Counted from the first letter of the stretch, positions 35,701 to 48,935 are shown. The stretch: 64,000 bases of DNA from Episyrphus balteatus (GCF_945859705.1 NC_079134.1:41368576-41432575), one strand, 5' to 3'. Program-made: numbers and translations. Notes: generated from the sequence alone by a model not told the origin.

Positions 35701-37586
35701 AGAAGGATATTAAAAAAGTGAAATATCAAACAGCAAGCAAGAATCGTTGCAAGTGAATGTGCCAAAGTAGTGGCGTAGATTTCAAAGAAGCTCATTCATT
35801 ATAATTCAAAGACCATTGACTATTTGGATACAGTTTTTTAGGGTGATCTTAAGAAGGAAGAAAGGCTCCAGATGCTTTTGACATTAAATACAGTTAGGTT
35901 TTAGAGGTGCACAAACCTACTTAAGGACTAAAAAAATTCTCAAAAATGGAATGAAACAAAAAACAAAGCCGAAGTATTTGTATTTGAGTTTTTTAAACAC
36001 AATCATGTGAAGACAAATTAGTAAATTTATGCATCCGACCAAGACAGAGAAAAAAGTTGAATCGCCGCAACACCACGTCTCAAAAGAGAAGGATACGATG
36101 TGTGGCTCACCGATTAGGTTAATTTTTGGCATACTGGTAGGTTATGTCCATGAGTATAACATGCTCATTTGCACTGCACGCTTACCCAAAATAAATAGAA
36201 CAATGGTTTAACAGAAAGAGGATAGTGGACGACGTGTTTTTGTTTAACTATCTGTTATCCAAATTTCGGTGACTACGGTTTTGGCTTCCAAAAGTTTTTA
36301 ACCCGGGATGAGGGTAGTAAGTACTGAAAAATTGGGGTATTTTTTGTATGTCTTTTGGATTTTTTAAAACGTGCCGTTGACACCTAGGTCGAAAATTAAA
36401 AATATTCATTGGTTAAAAACAAATTATAAAAATTCCAGTACAGAAGCCTTCTACTTCCAAGTTTCAAATTTTGGTCATCCCTTCACAATAAAAAAACATT
36501 TGTGTGTCAATCGTATAGAAACAACTCTTAAAACTAGGTAAAAATTATGGAAAAAATGCGGTCCAGAAATCGTCTAGATGTTGTATACAACTACATAGAA
36601 TTTACAAAGGAAATGGACTTATCTCGCATTGAGTAATGAAAAGATCAATATCCCGAACAAACTGGCTACGGTTTTTTTTTAAATTAAAGAAGTTATGTGC
36701 TTATCGTTTTAAGCATTTTTTCAATTTTGTCAAAGATTGTGATCTTTTATTTTCTTTAGTATCTAGTGCCAGTTATTAGCCTATATTTGGTCACAAGTTC
36801 CTCTTTAAAACTAAAAAACAAAAAATCTCTTTAGATCATGTATCTACAAAGGTTTTTTTTTAAAAGGTATATTCTATCTAAAGCTTAAAGTATGAAGCTT
36901 TAAATTTAAAGGCAATTTTTTTTTCACATAAACATTGTCGAATGAAAAATAGACCAAATAAAGGCAAATATCGATTTATAATTCCAACTCCAAAAAGTAA
37001 AACAAAACATCGAGTGAAACACTCTCTTTTTTTAACAAAAACCACTAAAGGAAAGGTACACATGATGTTAGATGTGGTGTGGTCAATTGAATTTAAACTT
37101 TGGCGAGTTCAAGGTCCTAACAAAGTGTGTATACAAACAAAATACCTTAAAATCTATTTAAAGAAGATTTTTTTACTCGTTAATTGGAGCCTCCCATTAA
37201 GCTTAATTTATTGGTAAACAAAAGTTCTCATTTATATTTAAATTTATACAGAAAAAGAAAGAAAAAAATCAGAATGGGTTCAAGTAAATGTTTCGTTTAC
37301 TTAGGTTTGTTTCGTTACTTTTTGTTTTTATTGAACGTTTTAAGATAATTGGGTTATTGGGTAGGAAATTTTATTGATTGATGTCAATATTTGGTTTTTT
37401 TTTTGTGTTGATATAATTATTTAATTTAATTTTTATAATAAAACACTTACAAAATTCTTACCCCATAAACATTGTTGATATACTCAATATCTGCGAAAAC
37501 CATAATATCCAAAAGAACAACAGGAACAAAGTGAAATTCTGTCCTTTTTTCACCTCACACCACAAATATTTGACAATGTATATCAT
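26781..37586 (-). CDS. SUCO: SUCO-like SUN-domain protein (opt/Slp1 family)
   Basis: Four coding exons on the minus strand join in phase: 37586-37462, 34490-34255, 34174-32316 and 28265-26781. They total 3705 nt, about 1234 aa, close to vertebrate SUCO. Residues 1-35 look like a signal peptide (KKGQNFTLFLLFFWILW). A Pro/Gly-rich acidic linker follows, with a 7-Gly run near residue 97. A SUN domain lies at about 228-361, with DCGAKIIASN, PCTNRIWFVVELCE, FELFSSSPKNF and HFCPVSLFRVYGT. The hallmark SVFIRLNNRIK-ALERNMSLSG-YLEELSRRYKKQ spans the last splice. A coiled coil (~750-808), one membrane segment (~812-835) and a basic Ser-rich cytosolic tail follow. Family members are ER/nuclear-envelope glycoproteins involved in secretory or rough-ER function. 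The start is inferred: ATG 37586 has a CAA context, and ATG 37598 is an alternative. Confidence 0.92.
29801..29845. repeat. Perfect 11-bp-stem hairpin
   Basis: GCTTCCAGCAC at 29801-29811 pairs exactly with GTGCTGGAAGC at 29835-29845 across a 23-base spacer. The surrounding 100 bp is GC-richer than the intron average, suggesting a transposon tip. Confidence 0.5.
30836..31462 (-). pseudogene. Non-LTR (Jockey/CR1-like) retrotransposon ORF2 C-terminal relic
   Basis: The minus-strand frame reads LTFTDHFDYIIKKANMTLGF, REFRDPYVLKTLYVSFVRS, LEYGCVIWAPYY and RLESVQRRFMRFCLRFLPW. It has one in-frame TGA at 31178-31180 and then LPPYAQRIKLINL and SNYGANSPLN. These match the conserved segment after the RT domain in Jockey-clade elements. 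Both halves are in the same frame, so a single nonsense change separates them. It is truncated at its 5' end. It sits in the same orientation as SUCO inside its intron. Confidence 0.85.
31845..31965. repeat. Dispersed repeat, inverted relative of 25455-25575
   Basis: TCTTGAATCTCAGATTCATT, then TTGTCATTTTTTTGAATCTC and AATAGATCATGAAATCTGAG mirror the other copy. Further paired pieces (TGTCGTTTTCTATTGACTT near 31665 and GTCAATAGAAAACGACA near 32000) suggest a larger foldback unit. Confidence 0.55.
34491..37461. other. First SUCO intron, nothing recognised
   Basis: The ~3-kb intron runs from donor GTAAGA to acceptor TTACAG (minus strand). Several open stretches (for example 35481-35795 minus and 36942-37217 plus) have no family signature or codon bias and are taken as chance. 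Confidence 0.6.
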
Positions 37587-37713
37587 TTGTATAAGCATTA
37601 AATTGGCACTGTGAATTTCTTTTTTAATTCCGAAAATTAAAACAAACAAAAAAATAATAAAACTTTATTTTTCAAATTAATGGAAAAAATAAATAAATCA
37701 ATAATTTTCTGGT

Positions 37714-37721
37714 TATCGATA
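37714..37721. promoter_or_regulatory. Candidate DRE (TATCGATA) upstream of SUCO
   Basis: A perfect DREF-binding palindrome lies 128 bp upstream of the inferred SUCO start codon, where a housekeeping-type insect promoter would be expected. The same 8-mer occurs elsewhere in the window (17577 and 26687), which is about the number expected by chance. Support is therefore mainly positional. Confidence 0.4.
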
Positions 37722-38721
37722 TATTTTTTTTAACATAAATTTATATTTTAATCTACTTAGCAAGAAGCAAGTTGTTTGCGAAATGTATTTAATTTTTAAA
37801 TGCAAATATATTTTACGGTTAATACAAAAGTACACGTCAACCATGCGAAAGCCAATTAAATTAAACTTTTTTGCTTGGCAGTAAGTTTAACACGAAAAAT
37901 TGTTGTGGTTGTTTATAAAAAATAAAAAAAAATACCTCGTCATTTAAGTCGATTCTTAAAAATGATAAGCGAATACAAATAAAAAATGAACCGATTCCGC
38001 CCCTTTTAAATGTTAATGTTCACATTAAGGTTATTATTGTTGTTGTTGCTTTTGTTTTTAGAGTATTTACATTTGTTAATTATTGTAAAGGTGATGCAAA
38101 ATTTAAATAATTTGAGAAAATACAGTTTTTATGATAATAAAGTTGTAAAAATCCATAATTGGATTGCAATTAGTTGCTTTTTTGATGAAGATAATAGTGT
38201 AATCAGAAAATGACAGTCATTTTTCTATAATTTAAAAAGTAAGGAGGGGTAGTTTTGTAGAGTTTAGAATTTTTATATTGTTTCGAAGCTAAATATTGTT
38301 TTCAATTACCAACATTTTCTCAAGATTTTGTCTCAAGTCGTTTAAAAAATGTATAGGGATTATAAATGATAACATCAATTACCTGTGTTAAAATTGTTTA
38401 ATCTTAACCCACTATGTTGGTTAAATTGTACTAAAATCTCAAATTTTAACCGAGTTTCTCGATCAATATAATAAATTGGTGGGTTAAAATAACCTTTTAA
38501 AATGGTAATTTTAAACAATTCAATTTAACCGAGGCGACTTCCTTGATTTTAGCAACGAAAACTACGTTGTTTTTTACCAAGACTAAGTTATTTTTAACAC
38601 ATTTTTTTAACCCACCGAAAAAAGCTCTCGGTTGGTGCTTAATTTTTCTGCGTGAACTTTTCCTAAACTGAATGTCATCAGCAAAAAATGTTCGTAGAAA
38701 TGCCGTAACAGTTTTGGTACT

Positions 38722-39015
38722 TCATTCACGTAAATAGAGAAGAGTGATTAACCCAAGATTGAGCCTTTGTGTTGTCCTGCTAGATATTGGCAATAGTTTT
38801 GAAGATTTAATCTCCAGAACAACTGAAGACACAAGATTCACTGCATTCGGAGATATATTGTAAATTTTTAATAGTTTATAATTTATGGTGTAAAATGAAT
38901 CGGAATAGTCAAAGAGAACTAAAAAGGAAAACATTTTAGCATCTAATGTATTACTCGTTCGTTCTACAACCTCTAAGATTGCAGTTGTGCTGCAATGTCC
39001 TGGGCGAAAACCAGA
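38722..39015 (-). pseudogene. Non-LTR reverse transcriptase fragment
   Basis: The minus-strand frame from 39015 reads SGFRPGHCSTTAILEVVE, then VLFDYSDSFYTINYKLL and SPNAVNLVSS, ending in a degraded QRLNLGLITLLYL. These match the RT blocks 'QSGFRPGHST-TALL', 'LDYSKAFDTINH--LL', 'S--A--LV-S' and 'VPQGS-LGPLLFL-YI'. The catalytic neighbourhood is altered (DYSDSF for DYSKAF) and it is bounded by stops, so it is dead. It may derive from the same clade as the relic at 30836. Confidence 0.8.
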
Positions 39016-42000
39016 TTACTTTGAGGTAAGAAGACCGTTTTGAAGGAGAAAGCCAGTAAGTTCCTTCTGAATTAGCATCTCCGTGTTAGCATTTTCTTTT
39101 TGGGGGATCAATATTCTTTTTTTGGGTTTTTTTCATTTGGAATTAAAGTAAGAACATGGCTTTAAAAACATGATAATGAGGGTTATCAAGGCAAATTGCA
39201 TTTGATTTCAAAGAAATAAAGCTTTTTACTACGTCTTTATTGCAAATTAATGAGAGACCAAATGCTTTTTCTCTGTCGAGAGCTGTTTTGGACAACAATT
39301 TTTTGGTTGAGGAAACGATGTAATAAAAGAATTATTTTTTTCACTCCAATTTAACACTTCTGTACTAAAATTATTTGGTGTGGTAAGAATTTGTTTAAGG
39401 TTTTTCATCAGTTTTTGTTCAGGAGATATTTAAATAGGCCTGGCTGATACCAATGGCTGAAGTTTTGTTCGTATTTGTCTAGAAAATTAGGGGCACAGTA
39501 ATATTTTTTAAATAAACCAAAAACTAGATAAAAAGATAAAAAAAAAAGGGAAAATATACAATTTTTTAATAGCTTGTCATTTCAAAACATTTGTAAAATA
39601 AAAAAATTAAGCAAGTGTTTTTTTTTTTTATTTTCCACAAAAAAATAAATTTGGACTTGATGTCTCTATTTCAAGTGGAACATTCATTTTTTCTTTGGCC
39701 AATAGACTTTAAATAAATTTCAACGGTTTGAAAAACCTGGAATATTTTGGGCTAGCAGTTTGTACCATTCCCAATTTTTTATCTCATAGAGAATCCGTCG
39801 AAATCCTAAGCCCAGAGTTTTCGAAATTTATCTGTTGGCCGCCACCTGGGATTTTAGTTTGTGCCGGAAAAATGACAATAAGTTAAGTTAATTAAATTTA
39901 GTATTTAAATTAAATTTCTTATTTATATGTTCAAAAATACAGAATTTTTGGTCAATCAGGATTTGAAAACAAAAAACTTCATTATATAGGATTTTGCACA
40001 TAAAATTTGAAAACACAGTACGTCGACGTACATTACTTTGAGATAATTCATACAGAATTTCCTCCACAATCTTTCTGTGATACCAGAAGAAATTAGGCTT
40101 TTTAAAATTTGAGTTCTTAGTCAAAAGTGTATTTTAACCTCTTTAAAATAAAAAAAAAAACTATATACATATTTAGAAAACTCTTTTTCAAAAGAACTAC
40201 AAACACACCTTTAAGAAATTAGAAAGAATCAAAAACAACAAAACGTTAAAAAGGTTTTTGTTACTTTTATAATAATCACTTTAAATAATGAACTTAAGCA
40301 CAGTTTATCAAACAAATATCACTGCGGTAGCGGTATAAAATTTTAGTGGTTGGTTATTGTCAGATTAGTTAGTTAATACTAATTTTATTTTTATTTCTCG
40401 AAAGGGTACCTGTATAGAATATAAAAATAGCAATTTTAAACTAATCTTTTCAGCCACTTGAAATTTTACGTTAAATGACACACACAAAACTAAAATGGTT
40501 TTGGTTATCAAATAAAAAGCAATTTTGTTTCTTAATTGCCGTGAAGTTAATATTTGAAAAAGATGATGAACACCATGCAAAACTTTAGTTAGATTTCTCT
40601 AATGAATTAAATAATATTAATTACAGTTCAATTTGTAAAATAGGTTTTTGCTATAAATTTAGCTTTAAGCTAATAGCAACATTCGTTTAATCGCTATATA
40701 TTTTATTATGAGTTAAGGTCAAAACAAACATTCGTTCAATCAACATTATGAATCAATTTGTTTTATCAACATCAAAACAATCACTCATTACAAAAATCGA
40801 TGAATAATTTCCTTAAAATTACTCACATATGTTTGTATATGTAAATATCCTTTTAATATCAGAAATTATATTTAGATAACATCAAAATTACTATCGATTT
40901 ATTTATTCCTTTTGTTATATTTCCGTATACTATTTCCATTTCAATGACTGGTTCACTGTGGCGTATGTGGAATATTTTTTTAAAATTTATTTTTGACAAT
41001 TAATATACAAAATGTCTATTGTTCTGGATGAGATTGATTTACTGAAATCTGAAGGCCAATGATTTTTTGATAAATAAAAATAAATTTAAAAAATTCCAAA
41101 GATTTCTCCTGTCATAGCAAAATGCAAACAATACATTATCGTCGATGGCAATCATAAAATATTTGAATATTGGTGTGTGGCGAATAACACGTTTTCATTT
41201 TTTTTTTAGAAAAACAGATAAAAAATTTGCGTGGTGTATATAAACGATTTTGTGACGAGGAAATTAATTAATCAACGTTGTGTGCTAAACGAAGTTTTCT
41301 TTTTCTCGTTTTTAACTTAATTGAATGTGTCTACAGATTCATAGTTCGGGAGATAAAATTGATTTTTTATATATCTATAATCTACATCTATTAGCATGAG
41401 AAGCATAGCGGAGAATGACAAGCTGCAAGCATAGTACAAAATGTTGATGCAATTCAATATATAAATAAAAAATACGAGTTGGGTCACCTCTTCGAACAAT
41501 TGTAAAATAAAGCTTCCGCGATTGAGTATACGAAAAACAAAATTAAAATTTGATCTTGTGGTTAAGACAACTCAGAATTGTATAGTTTTATTTAATTATG
41601 AAAATTCATAAAATCTAAAAATTCAATTCTGCTACGAAAATATTCTTGGAATGATTTTAACCCTTAAACCAAATATGACATTTTAATTGCTGTGTAACAA
41701 AAAATTTCTAAAAATAATCTTGCCACGTATCAGCATTTCAAACATTAAAGAAATTATTAATTGCTGAATAGATAAATCAAAAGTTTTCAAAAAATCGTTT
41801 TGAAGAAACCCACTTAGAAAAAAAAAATTATATTTTTTTGGTTTCAATTAGGTTTCACCAAAGGTATTAAGCTAGGTCTTTTGATCCACCAAAAAAAAAA
41901 AAAAACAACAAAAGTACTGGTAGTTCTGAAATGGGACACCGAATCAGTTTTTATAATATATAAATGGATAAAAATTTATTTATAGAAATTTTATAAGCAA

Positions 42001-45000
42001 TTGAAGTTTTATGGTAATTTTTTTTTTGTAAATCACGCTTTCTCATCATCAAATATTTAGTGAAATTCAACCAAACTTATACAGTACATTAAAAAAACAT
42101 AACAAAATTATATGCCCAAAAAAATATAACACAATACATATTTAAGAAACTTGTTAAGGAAAAAATTAACTACTTGCTCTTATGGTAGGTAATATTGAAG
42201 CTTAAGAAATTTACATGATATGGCCTATTAGTTTTTTTGAGTTTGTCACACTGCTTACAAAATGGTTTGTACAAAATTCAATTAACACTGAAAATAAAAA
42301 TTTTGGGACAAGGGAACCGCTTTTTTTGACCTAATACATTTTTGACTAAAGCAAAAAAACACATTTTTTTTTTTAGATTTTACCTGTTGCAGGTTTTCCT
42401 AAATATCATACAATCTATGTGTTTTCTGGCAAACGTGTTAACAATTTTTTTGTTCATTATTGTTTTCTTCATAAGAAAAAATTTATAAAACACTATGTTT
42501 ATTATACATTTATCGAAGAAAATTGGCCCCAGAGTCAAAAATTATCATGGGTAAGAAAAAAATAATTCCCTTTAAAAATTAACATCTGAGCAATAAAAAA
42601 AAAATATCAACATTTTTTAAAAGCAGTTACAAAGAATAGCATTTTTTCTAAAAATCAAGATATTAATGAAGTTTCTATCATAAGTACTAACGGAGTTATT
42701 AATATTGACATGAGTAAAGGCATACCAAAGTAAGCGTTTTCTTAAATCATCGCTAAAGGGTATTAACATTGCATATAGAGAGATACTGTAGAACAATATT
42801 TTTCTTAGAATATACCCAGGAATCATCCCTCAAAATGTTCTTATCTCATTTCGGGACACCCTGCATACGTATCAGATTTTGCTTATCATGTGAAATGCAT
42901 TTTTTGTATCCTTCATTAAAAATGGTGGACCGAGAATTGCATTCTCGAGGTTGAAAAACTGCATTTTTTTCAAGAGGAGGCGAAGAACATATACATACAA
43001 AAATTGCAGCCTTTTCAACGTTTTTAAAAGAAATTTACGAATCGTTCCCTTAATAATGCGAAATATTACGACTAGCCTTTGCTCTTGACCTTTTTTTTAG
43101 ACAGTTCAATTTCGTTTAAAGAAACATCCCAATTATATCTGTACGATGACTAGTTTTAAAGTAATAAAACAGAGAACTAAAAAGTCGTCCATTAAAATAT
43201 GGGAAGTAGAAAAACGCAATGAGACAATACAGACATCGTATTGAAAATAGGTTCAACTTAAATTTTTTAATTTAATTTATTTTTTTGAATCACCCTAATG
43301 TTTCCTTATTACTTCTAAAATGCTTATAATTTATTTTACAAATGAGTCACCATTAGAAGAATTTTGCTTTGTCAGCAGGTTATAGGGTATGTAACATTCT
43401 GTAATATCGCACCCACTAAAATTTCATCAAATCTAACTGAAACCACTCTTATCAAATAATGAAATAACAATAAACCCTTTGCCAATTGAAACCCCTCAAT
43501 ATGAATCGATAAATCCTGAAAAATATCATCATTTTTAACATTAACTCTTGCACTATGAATGCAGTAGTGGGCTGTGGGCTGGTCAGCAGCGGTTCGGTCG
43601 ACCACCTCTCTGTTGTCTCTCTATTAAAACATACATGTTTGTATGTAGGTATACTTATTACATAACGTTTATATACGAATCAAGCAAGCAAGCGCCGCCA
43701 CTCCAACAACGTGATGTTTAATAATAACAAATTGTGTTTTAATAACAAATTGCTATTAAATTTTTTTTTTATTTCAATGATGTCTCAGGGAGAGAGAGAG
43801 AAGAGAAAATTTTAATGAATGAAAATGAATTGATGCCAACTTTTTGTATTAATTCTCCCGCCTCTTCCATCTTCGTTTTACGTCCATCTTCATTACTTTA
43901 AACACTTAACAGGGTGAAGATAAATATTTTGACAGACAAATAGTGTCAATTTATTACGTGTATTTAATTATGTTTTTTTTTTTTTTCATTTTTTTCTTTC
44001 AATTTAATGAAAAAAAAAAAAAATAATAAACAAAACCACACACATGTTTGACATTCTAGTTAACAACATACAGTAGCTAATTCGCTCCAATGGAAGAAGG
44101 AGGTTTTGATTACACATAAAACCTAACCAAGTACGCATTTCAGAGTCCATCATCTACTATAAATATAGAGGATAGGTTGGATTAGAATACAAACCAACCA
44201 ACAACCAAGTGACGCAAGTCTCTATATAAGTATAAAACCAAGGAGCTCCCAGAGATAGAGAGGTTGCGGTAGCGGGCTTGAAATGTTACGTAAATTGAAA
44301 CTTGAGATAATAATAATAACAATGAATGAACAATGATTAGGTTAGCTATGGTGTATCACCATCATCAGCAAGTTAAGGGAGAGCCAACCTGACGACAAAC
44401 GACTATGAACAATTCCCGATAGATATAGAGTGTTCTTCAAACCCCAAAGAGGGTGATTCTGTGTTTGTGGCAGCAGCCAGCAAGTCACTGATATGGCGCA
44501 CAGTGGTTACGAGCTTAAATTATGCAATGCAAATAATGCGGAATGTATTGAAACTTAATTAGTTCAATGGATTAGGTATCAAAAATAAGAATATAGAGAC
44601 ATATCATTTGGCTTGGTTAAATGTATGTGGTGGTTTTTTTTCTTTACTGGTTTTGCAAGCTTCAAAACCACAAGAATAAAAATTTAGTTTACTTCGGTTT
44701 TTTTGCTCGTTTTAACTGAGAATTTGAAGGAGATTTTAGAAGTTTTTTTTTCTGATCAAACTTGGAATATAAGCTTGTGTTTGTATAGAAATAGTATTGG
44801 CATTGCATAACTTTCAAGACTTCAAGGTGTATGTGTTCGATTATACGGAATTTAACGAACAAAATATAGGAAATTGAATTGGACGCAACGCACGGTTGGA
44901 CAAGTTTATTGGTTATTGGGTTAAGCTACATCATGTGTGATATAGTTAGTTTTTGACACCTGTCAATTTGCATTGATGACAGTTTAATAAGTTATAATAA

Positions 45001-45314
45001 CAAATTTCAACGGTAAAATTGATGCCTTCAATAAACATGTTAAAAAGACCTTAATAATATTAATTCCTTGAGAAAATTTATTGAAGCAAATAGAATAGGT
45101 ATGAAATTTAATACAAATTGTGTAGGTTAGGTTTTAAACGAATAGGTACTGTTGCTTATTTATAGTAGATTTTTTTATAATAACGTTTTTGTTGATACGT
45201 CATGATTGTTTATGTAGAAGATGTCTTTGTCAAGATCTTGACAGCCTTTCATGAATTCTTTAAAGAATTTTCAAGAATTTCTAGATTTTTTCCTGTCAAT
45301 TTTAATAATTCAAA

Positions 45315-45530
45315 AATGTTACATGCGGCTTACTGTATTTTGCATGTTGCATGAAATGGTGCATGTTGCAAGTGTCAAAGGTTGCATGTTGCATGTAGTA
45401 GCATATGACAATATGACATGTTGCATTGTGGCAACTAGCATTTGTTATTAAGCAATTGACATGATACATGTGGCATAGTGGATTTTGCATGGTGCATGTG
45501 ACATGTGTCATTGTACATAGTACATTGTGT
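45315..45530. repeat. Degenerate TTGCATG/GCATGT repeat tract
   Basis: Many TTGCATGTTGCATG-like units of about 14-15 bp are scattered through this stretch. They resemble the cleaner array at 62573-62686, implying a shared minisatellite family at two sites 17 kb apart. Confidence 0.6.
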
Positions 45531-46321
45531 GGTTTCTGGTTTTAAAAAATCATCAGCCCCATGTGCAGATGTGCAATATGCCAAGTGCAATATTCTTATT
45601 TTATCGCGTTAATAGAACCACTACAAACCGTACACGAATAAATGAATTGGCTTATTGACTAAAATTAACTGCTCCAGTACAAAAGATTTTGGACCAATTA
45701 AAAGACTAAGGGCCAATTTTTCTATTGTCAGTTAAACAGTTAGTTAGTACTTATTCCCCAGATAGAGACAAAATCAATTTTTCATCAGTCAGATACATAT
45801 ATATCTTATTCCTTTATTAAAACGTTTAATTGAGGACTAAAACTATCTACTTCTTTCAGAGACGAATAAAAATTATTCTAAGGAATAATCTCAACAAAAA
45901 TATTGTGTTTGACAATTGGACACTGTCGCTGTTTTGAATAAAATATTGATAAAAATACAGCGGAATACAAGGAAACAAAAACAATTATGAATAAAAATGA
46001 CGTTTAATTTTGAATATTTTTGAATTTGACATTATTTTTTTTTTTGTTTTTCTGTAGAATAGCTAAAAATAAGAAAAATTGAATGCTTTTATCTGATTTT
46101 GTATGAGTCTAATATTTTTATTCGTCAGACAGTTAACTGACTGTTTATTAGAAGATTGAAAAATCGGGTCTGAACAAAATATTTTACTTATGTAACTGTT
46201 TAGTTAAAATTTTAGTATTTATTATTAAGTTATGAGAACAAAATTTTAAAGAAGTTGTACTAAAATTTGTTTTTTTTTTTTTTTAGCTCTTGAGCATTAG
46301 AGTAAAGTCTAAACAAACACC

Positions 46322-47779
46322 TAGCGTTGCCAAAAAGTGCCCAAATGGGCCATTTGGCCCCCTATTTTATATTTTGACCCTTTTCCCGGGCCAGTTAGAA
46401 ATGGCCCACTAATCTAAATTCTGTAAGATTTAACTTCATATCGTGCTTAGTAATAATTAAAAAGCCTTACAAAATTAAATATAAGCTATCAAATGGGTTT
46501 GTTTAAAATGTAATTGAGTTCATTCATTTATTTCATTAAGTGATTTGACTTTCCTCAGGTCACTTGTTTTTGATTGTTTTTACTAAATGGCTTAAAGCTA
46601 ATAGATGTGTGTGAATAACAAATGTAATGTGTACATCTGTGATTTTTACTTGCGATATAGGTACTATAGGGCAAGTTTAGGATTCGTAAAAAAAATCGAA
46701 CTCGAGATAACAATTTTACATGACATTACGATGATGGAGAATGCCAAAAAAGTGGGTCCGGCAATTCTGTCTGTGTGTCTGTCTCTATCTGGAGCTGCAG
46801 CCTAAACAAGTGAAGTGATTTTCTTCAAACTTGGTAGTTAGCAGTTTTTGGTGATTTCCTAGAGGGGAAATTGAAATTTTTTTTTATGACCAAAACTAAC
46901 GGAAATACAAAATTAATTTTATTCAAAAACGGCTCTAACGATTTTGATTAAAATTTTTGTTTGTAGTATTACACATAAGAACCAACTTTTAAAATAAAAA
47001 AAATATTTTTTGTACCGTTATTAACGGTACCTGTCATAGAACGGATTTTTTCGTTTCTGAATATCTCGTACAACATTAACCCGATTTTAATGAAAATTTT
47101 TATACACAAGTGTTTAAGTAAAGGTAATATTAAAATTTTCAAAAAACGCATTTTTGGATTTTTGAAAAATATTTCAAATTTTTTTTTTTTTTGAAAATCA
47201 ATTTTTTTAAAACGGATTAATGAAAAATTTTGAAATTTAGTTTTTATGTGTAAATTAATTATTTCTTCAAAATGGCATACCAATAATTTTTGTGAAAAAT
47301 GTTAGACATTTTTTATATATAAAAAATTATTTTTTAAAAAAACTGATCCTACGATTTTCGAAAATTTTTTTATACATACTTGGTTTTTTTTTTTAAAACA
47401 TCATTTAAGACGGTGTTTAATTAATTATGAAATAAGATTTAATTTTTTTACACTACCTACTAAATATCAAATTTTTCCTAATTTTCTTGAATAAAAAGCT
47501 TTAACATTAGAGTTACTTTGAGCATAAGACAAATACGTGCGACCCCAGTCGTGCATTTTATTTTAAATTTCTTTTTGTATACTAATTAGATTTAAGAAAT
47601 TTAATACTTTAAATAAAAAAATAAATAAATAAAAAATAAATAAATAAATATGTACCTATACATTTACATTTTTAAAAATTGTTTTAAAGAAGAATTCCTA
47701 AGTAAAATATTTGGCCCTAACTTTTTTCAAATGGCCCTCAAAAAAATTTGAAATGGCTTTTTTCTTCGCGGCAACGCTG
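46322..47779. mobile_element. hAT-like foldback element with a nested insertion
   Basis: The outer ends read (C/T)AGCGTTGCCAAAAAG on the left and GGCAACGCTG on the right. GGCC-rich subterminal motifs (AATGGGCCATTTGGCCCC, AAATGGCCCTC) lie inside. CAGCGTTGCC ends are hAT-like, but a clean 8-bp duplication could not be found. A second repeat fills 46643-47560. Confidence 0.55.
46643..47560 (+). mobile_element. Dispersed element family X, copy 1
   Basis: It runs from TTTTTACTTGCGATATAGGT to CCCCAGTCGTGCATTTTATT. It shares most of its ~900 bp with an inverted copy at 58840-59645, including AATGCCAAAAAAGTGGGTCC (variant GGACCCACGTTTTTGGCATT there). No protein is evident. The minus-strand frame 46969-47283 is low complexity and is not conserved as a protein between copies. 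Confidence 0.75.
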
Positions 47780-48935
47780 ACACCCTCAACTGTAGTTCAG
47801 TTTTAAGAATTTTGCTCGAAAGCAAGAGTGTTCAAGGTTCAATTCTTCCGGCTGAGGTTGTAAGATTTTTTTATTTGTTATTAAAATATTGATAGAAAAT
47901 AAGAACAAATTTTTTTTGAAATTTTTTCTAATGATTTTGCGATTACGCCATATAAAAAAAAAATTGCCACAAAGATCGAAAATATACTTATTATTACTGC
48001 ATGCATTTTTGAATTGCTCTTCAAAATCTTCAAAATATTTGTATTACTTTCCCACGTACCAAATGGATTTCAATATTAGGGCTTTCTTTCAATCAACTTT
48101 TTATTTTCACTCTCACTTACTTTATATAAAAAAAAAAAATATAAAACCTTATCTCATTAGCGTAAAGCACCTTATGTCATCACATGAGTGCACTTATGTG
48201 TGTCCAAAGCTGTTATATTGCCTCCAACTGATAATGAACCCACTCTCAATTTCCGCCTCCAAACTGCCTTACGTTCACAACAAACACTATTTGTGTGTTG
48301 TCGTGTACCTTTTCTTAAGGGTTGTCATTTTGTTTTTTTGTTGTTATTTTTTCATATATTTACTTACTTTCCATAAAATTTTGAGTCGATGAACAGTACC
48401 TTACCACTTACTTTAACTGGAGTTAACACTTAAGGCTATACCTGTCTGCATAATTCAGTTCACAAAAAAAATTTTAAGCTGACAGCTCTGTGATTTTTAC
48501 ATTAATGCACCTAAGAGTCGAAGAAAAAGCAAACTTACTTAGGTACCTACCGTGGGGGTTCGAGTGGTTTATTAAGCTTGCTGTGTACCTTTACTTTGGT
48601 CATAAAGAAAAGCCTTAAGGTATGGGGAGAGAGAGAGATTTATGCATTTTGTAGCTTTACGTTTATGACATTTGATATTTTATTTTACCAGTCGAAGGTA
48701 CGTATTGTCGTAGGTAATGATGAAGTGTGTATAGATTATTGTTATTAATAACAACTTGAATCGGGAAATCCATTATCTTAACTAATATTTTGTCATTTTC
48801 TCGACCATATCCCGATTGGCTATTTATTTCGAAATACTAATTCATCAAACTTTGAGTTTTATTAGACATTACAAATGCTATAACTTAAAGTGTCAATACT
48901 GTTTTATTGTAGTCAGTCATAATTACCTTCTTTAA
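47780..48935. other. Intergenic DNA, nothing recognised
   Basis: The longest open frame (47889-48392 plus) is Phe/Leu/Lys/Tyr-rich, with no domain and no codon bias. A short GAGAGAGAG tract lies near 48632. Confidence 0.5.

Larger units (their letters stand above)
37722..46321. other. Gene-poor region with a LINE relic
   Basis: Apart from the reverse transcriptase scrap at 38722-39015, no coding sequence, RNA gene or structured repeat is recognised. Homopolymer-rich open frames were examined and discarded. A short GAGAG tract (43790-43800) and a GCATG-rich tract (45315-45530) are present. Confidence 0.5.

Noticed and set aside
35481..35795. 104-codon minus-strand frame in the first SUCO intron
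   Set aside because: Hydrophobic and Cys/His-rich by composition, no splice signals in phase with SUCO exons, no recognised domain.
38010..38213. Frame beginning with a run of leucines resembling a signal peptide
   Set aside because: The Leu run is a TTG/TTA microsatellite, and no promoter or continuation is seen.
43372..43605. 77-codon minus-strand frame in GC-richer DNA
   Set aside because: No conserved motif, no start context and no splice partners.
47889..48392. 167-codon plus-strand open frame
   Set aside because: Composition is Phe/Leu/Lys/Tyr-rich from AT homopolymers. No domain, signal or codon bias, and no splice or promoter support.
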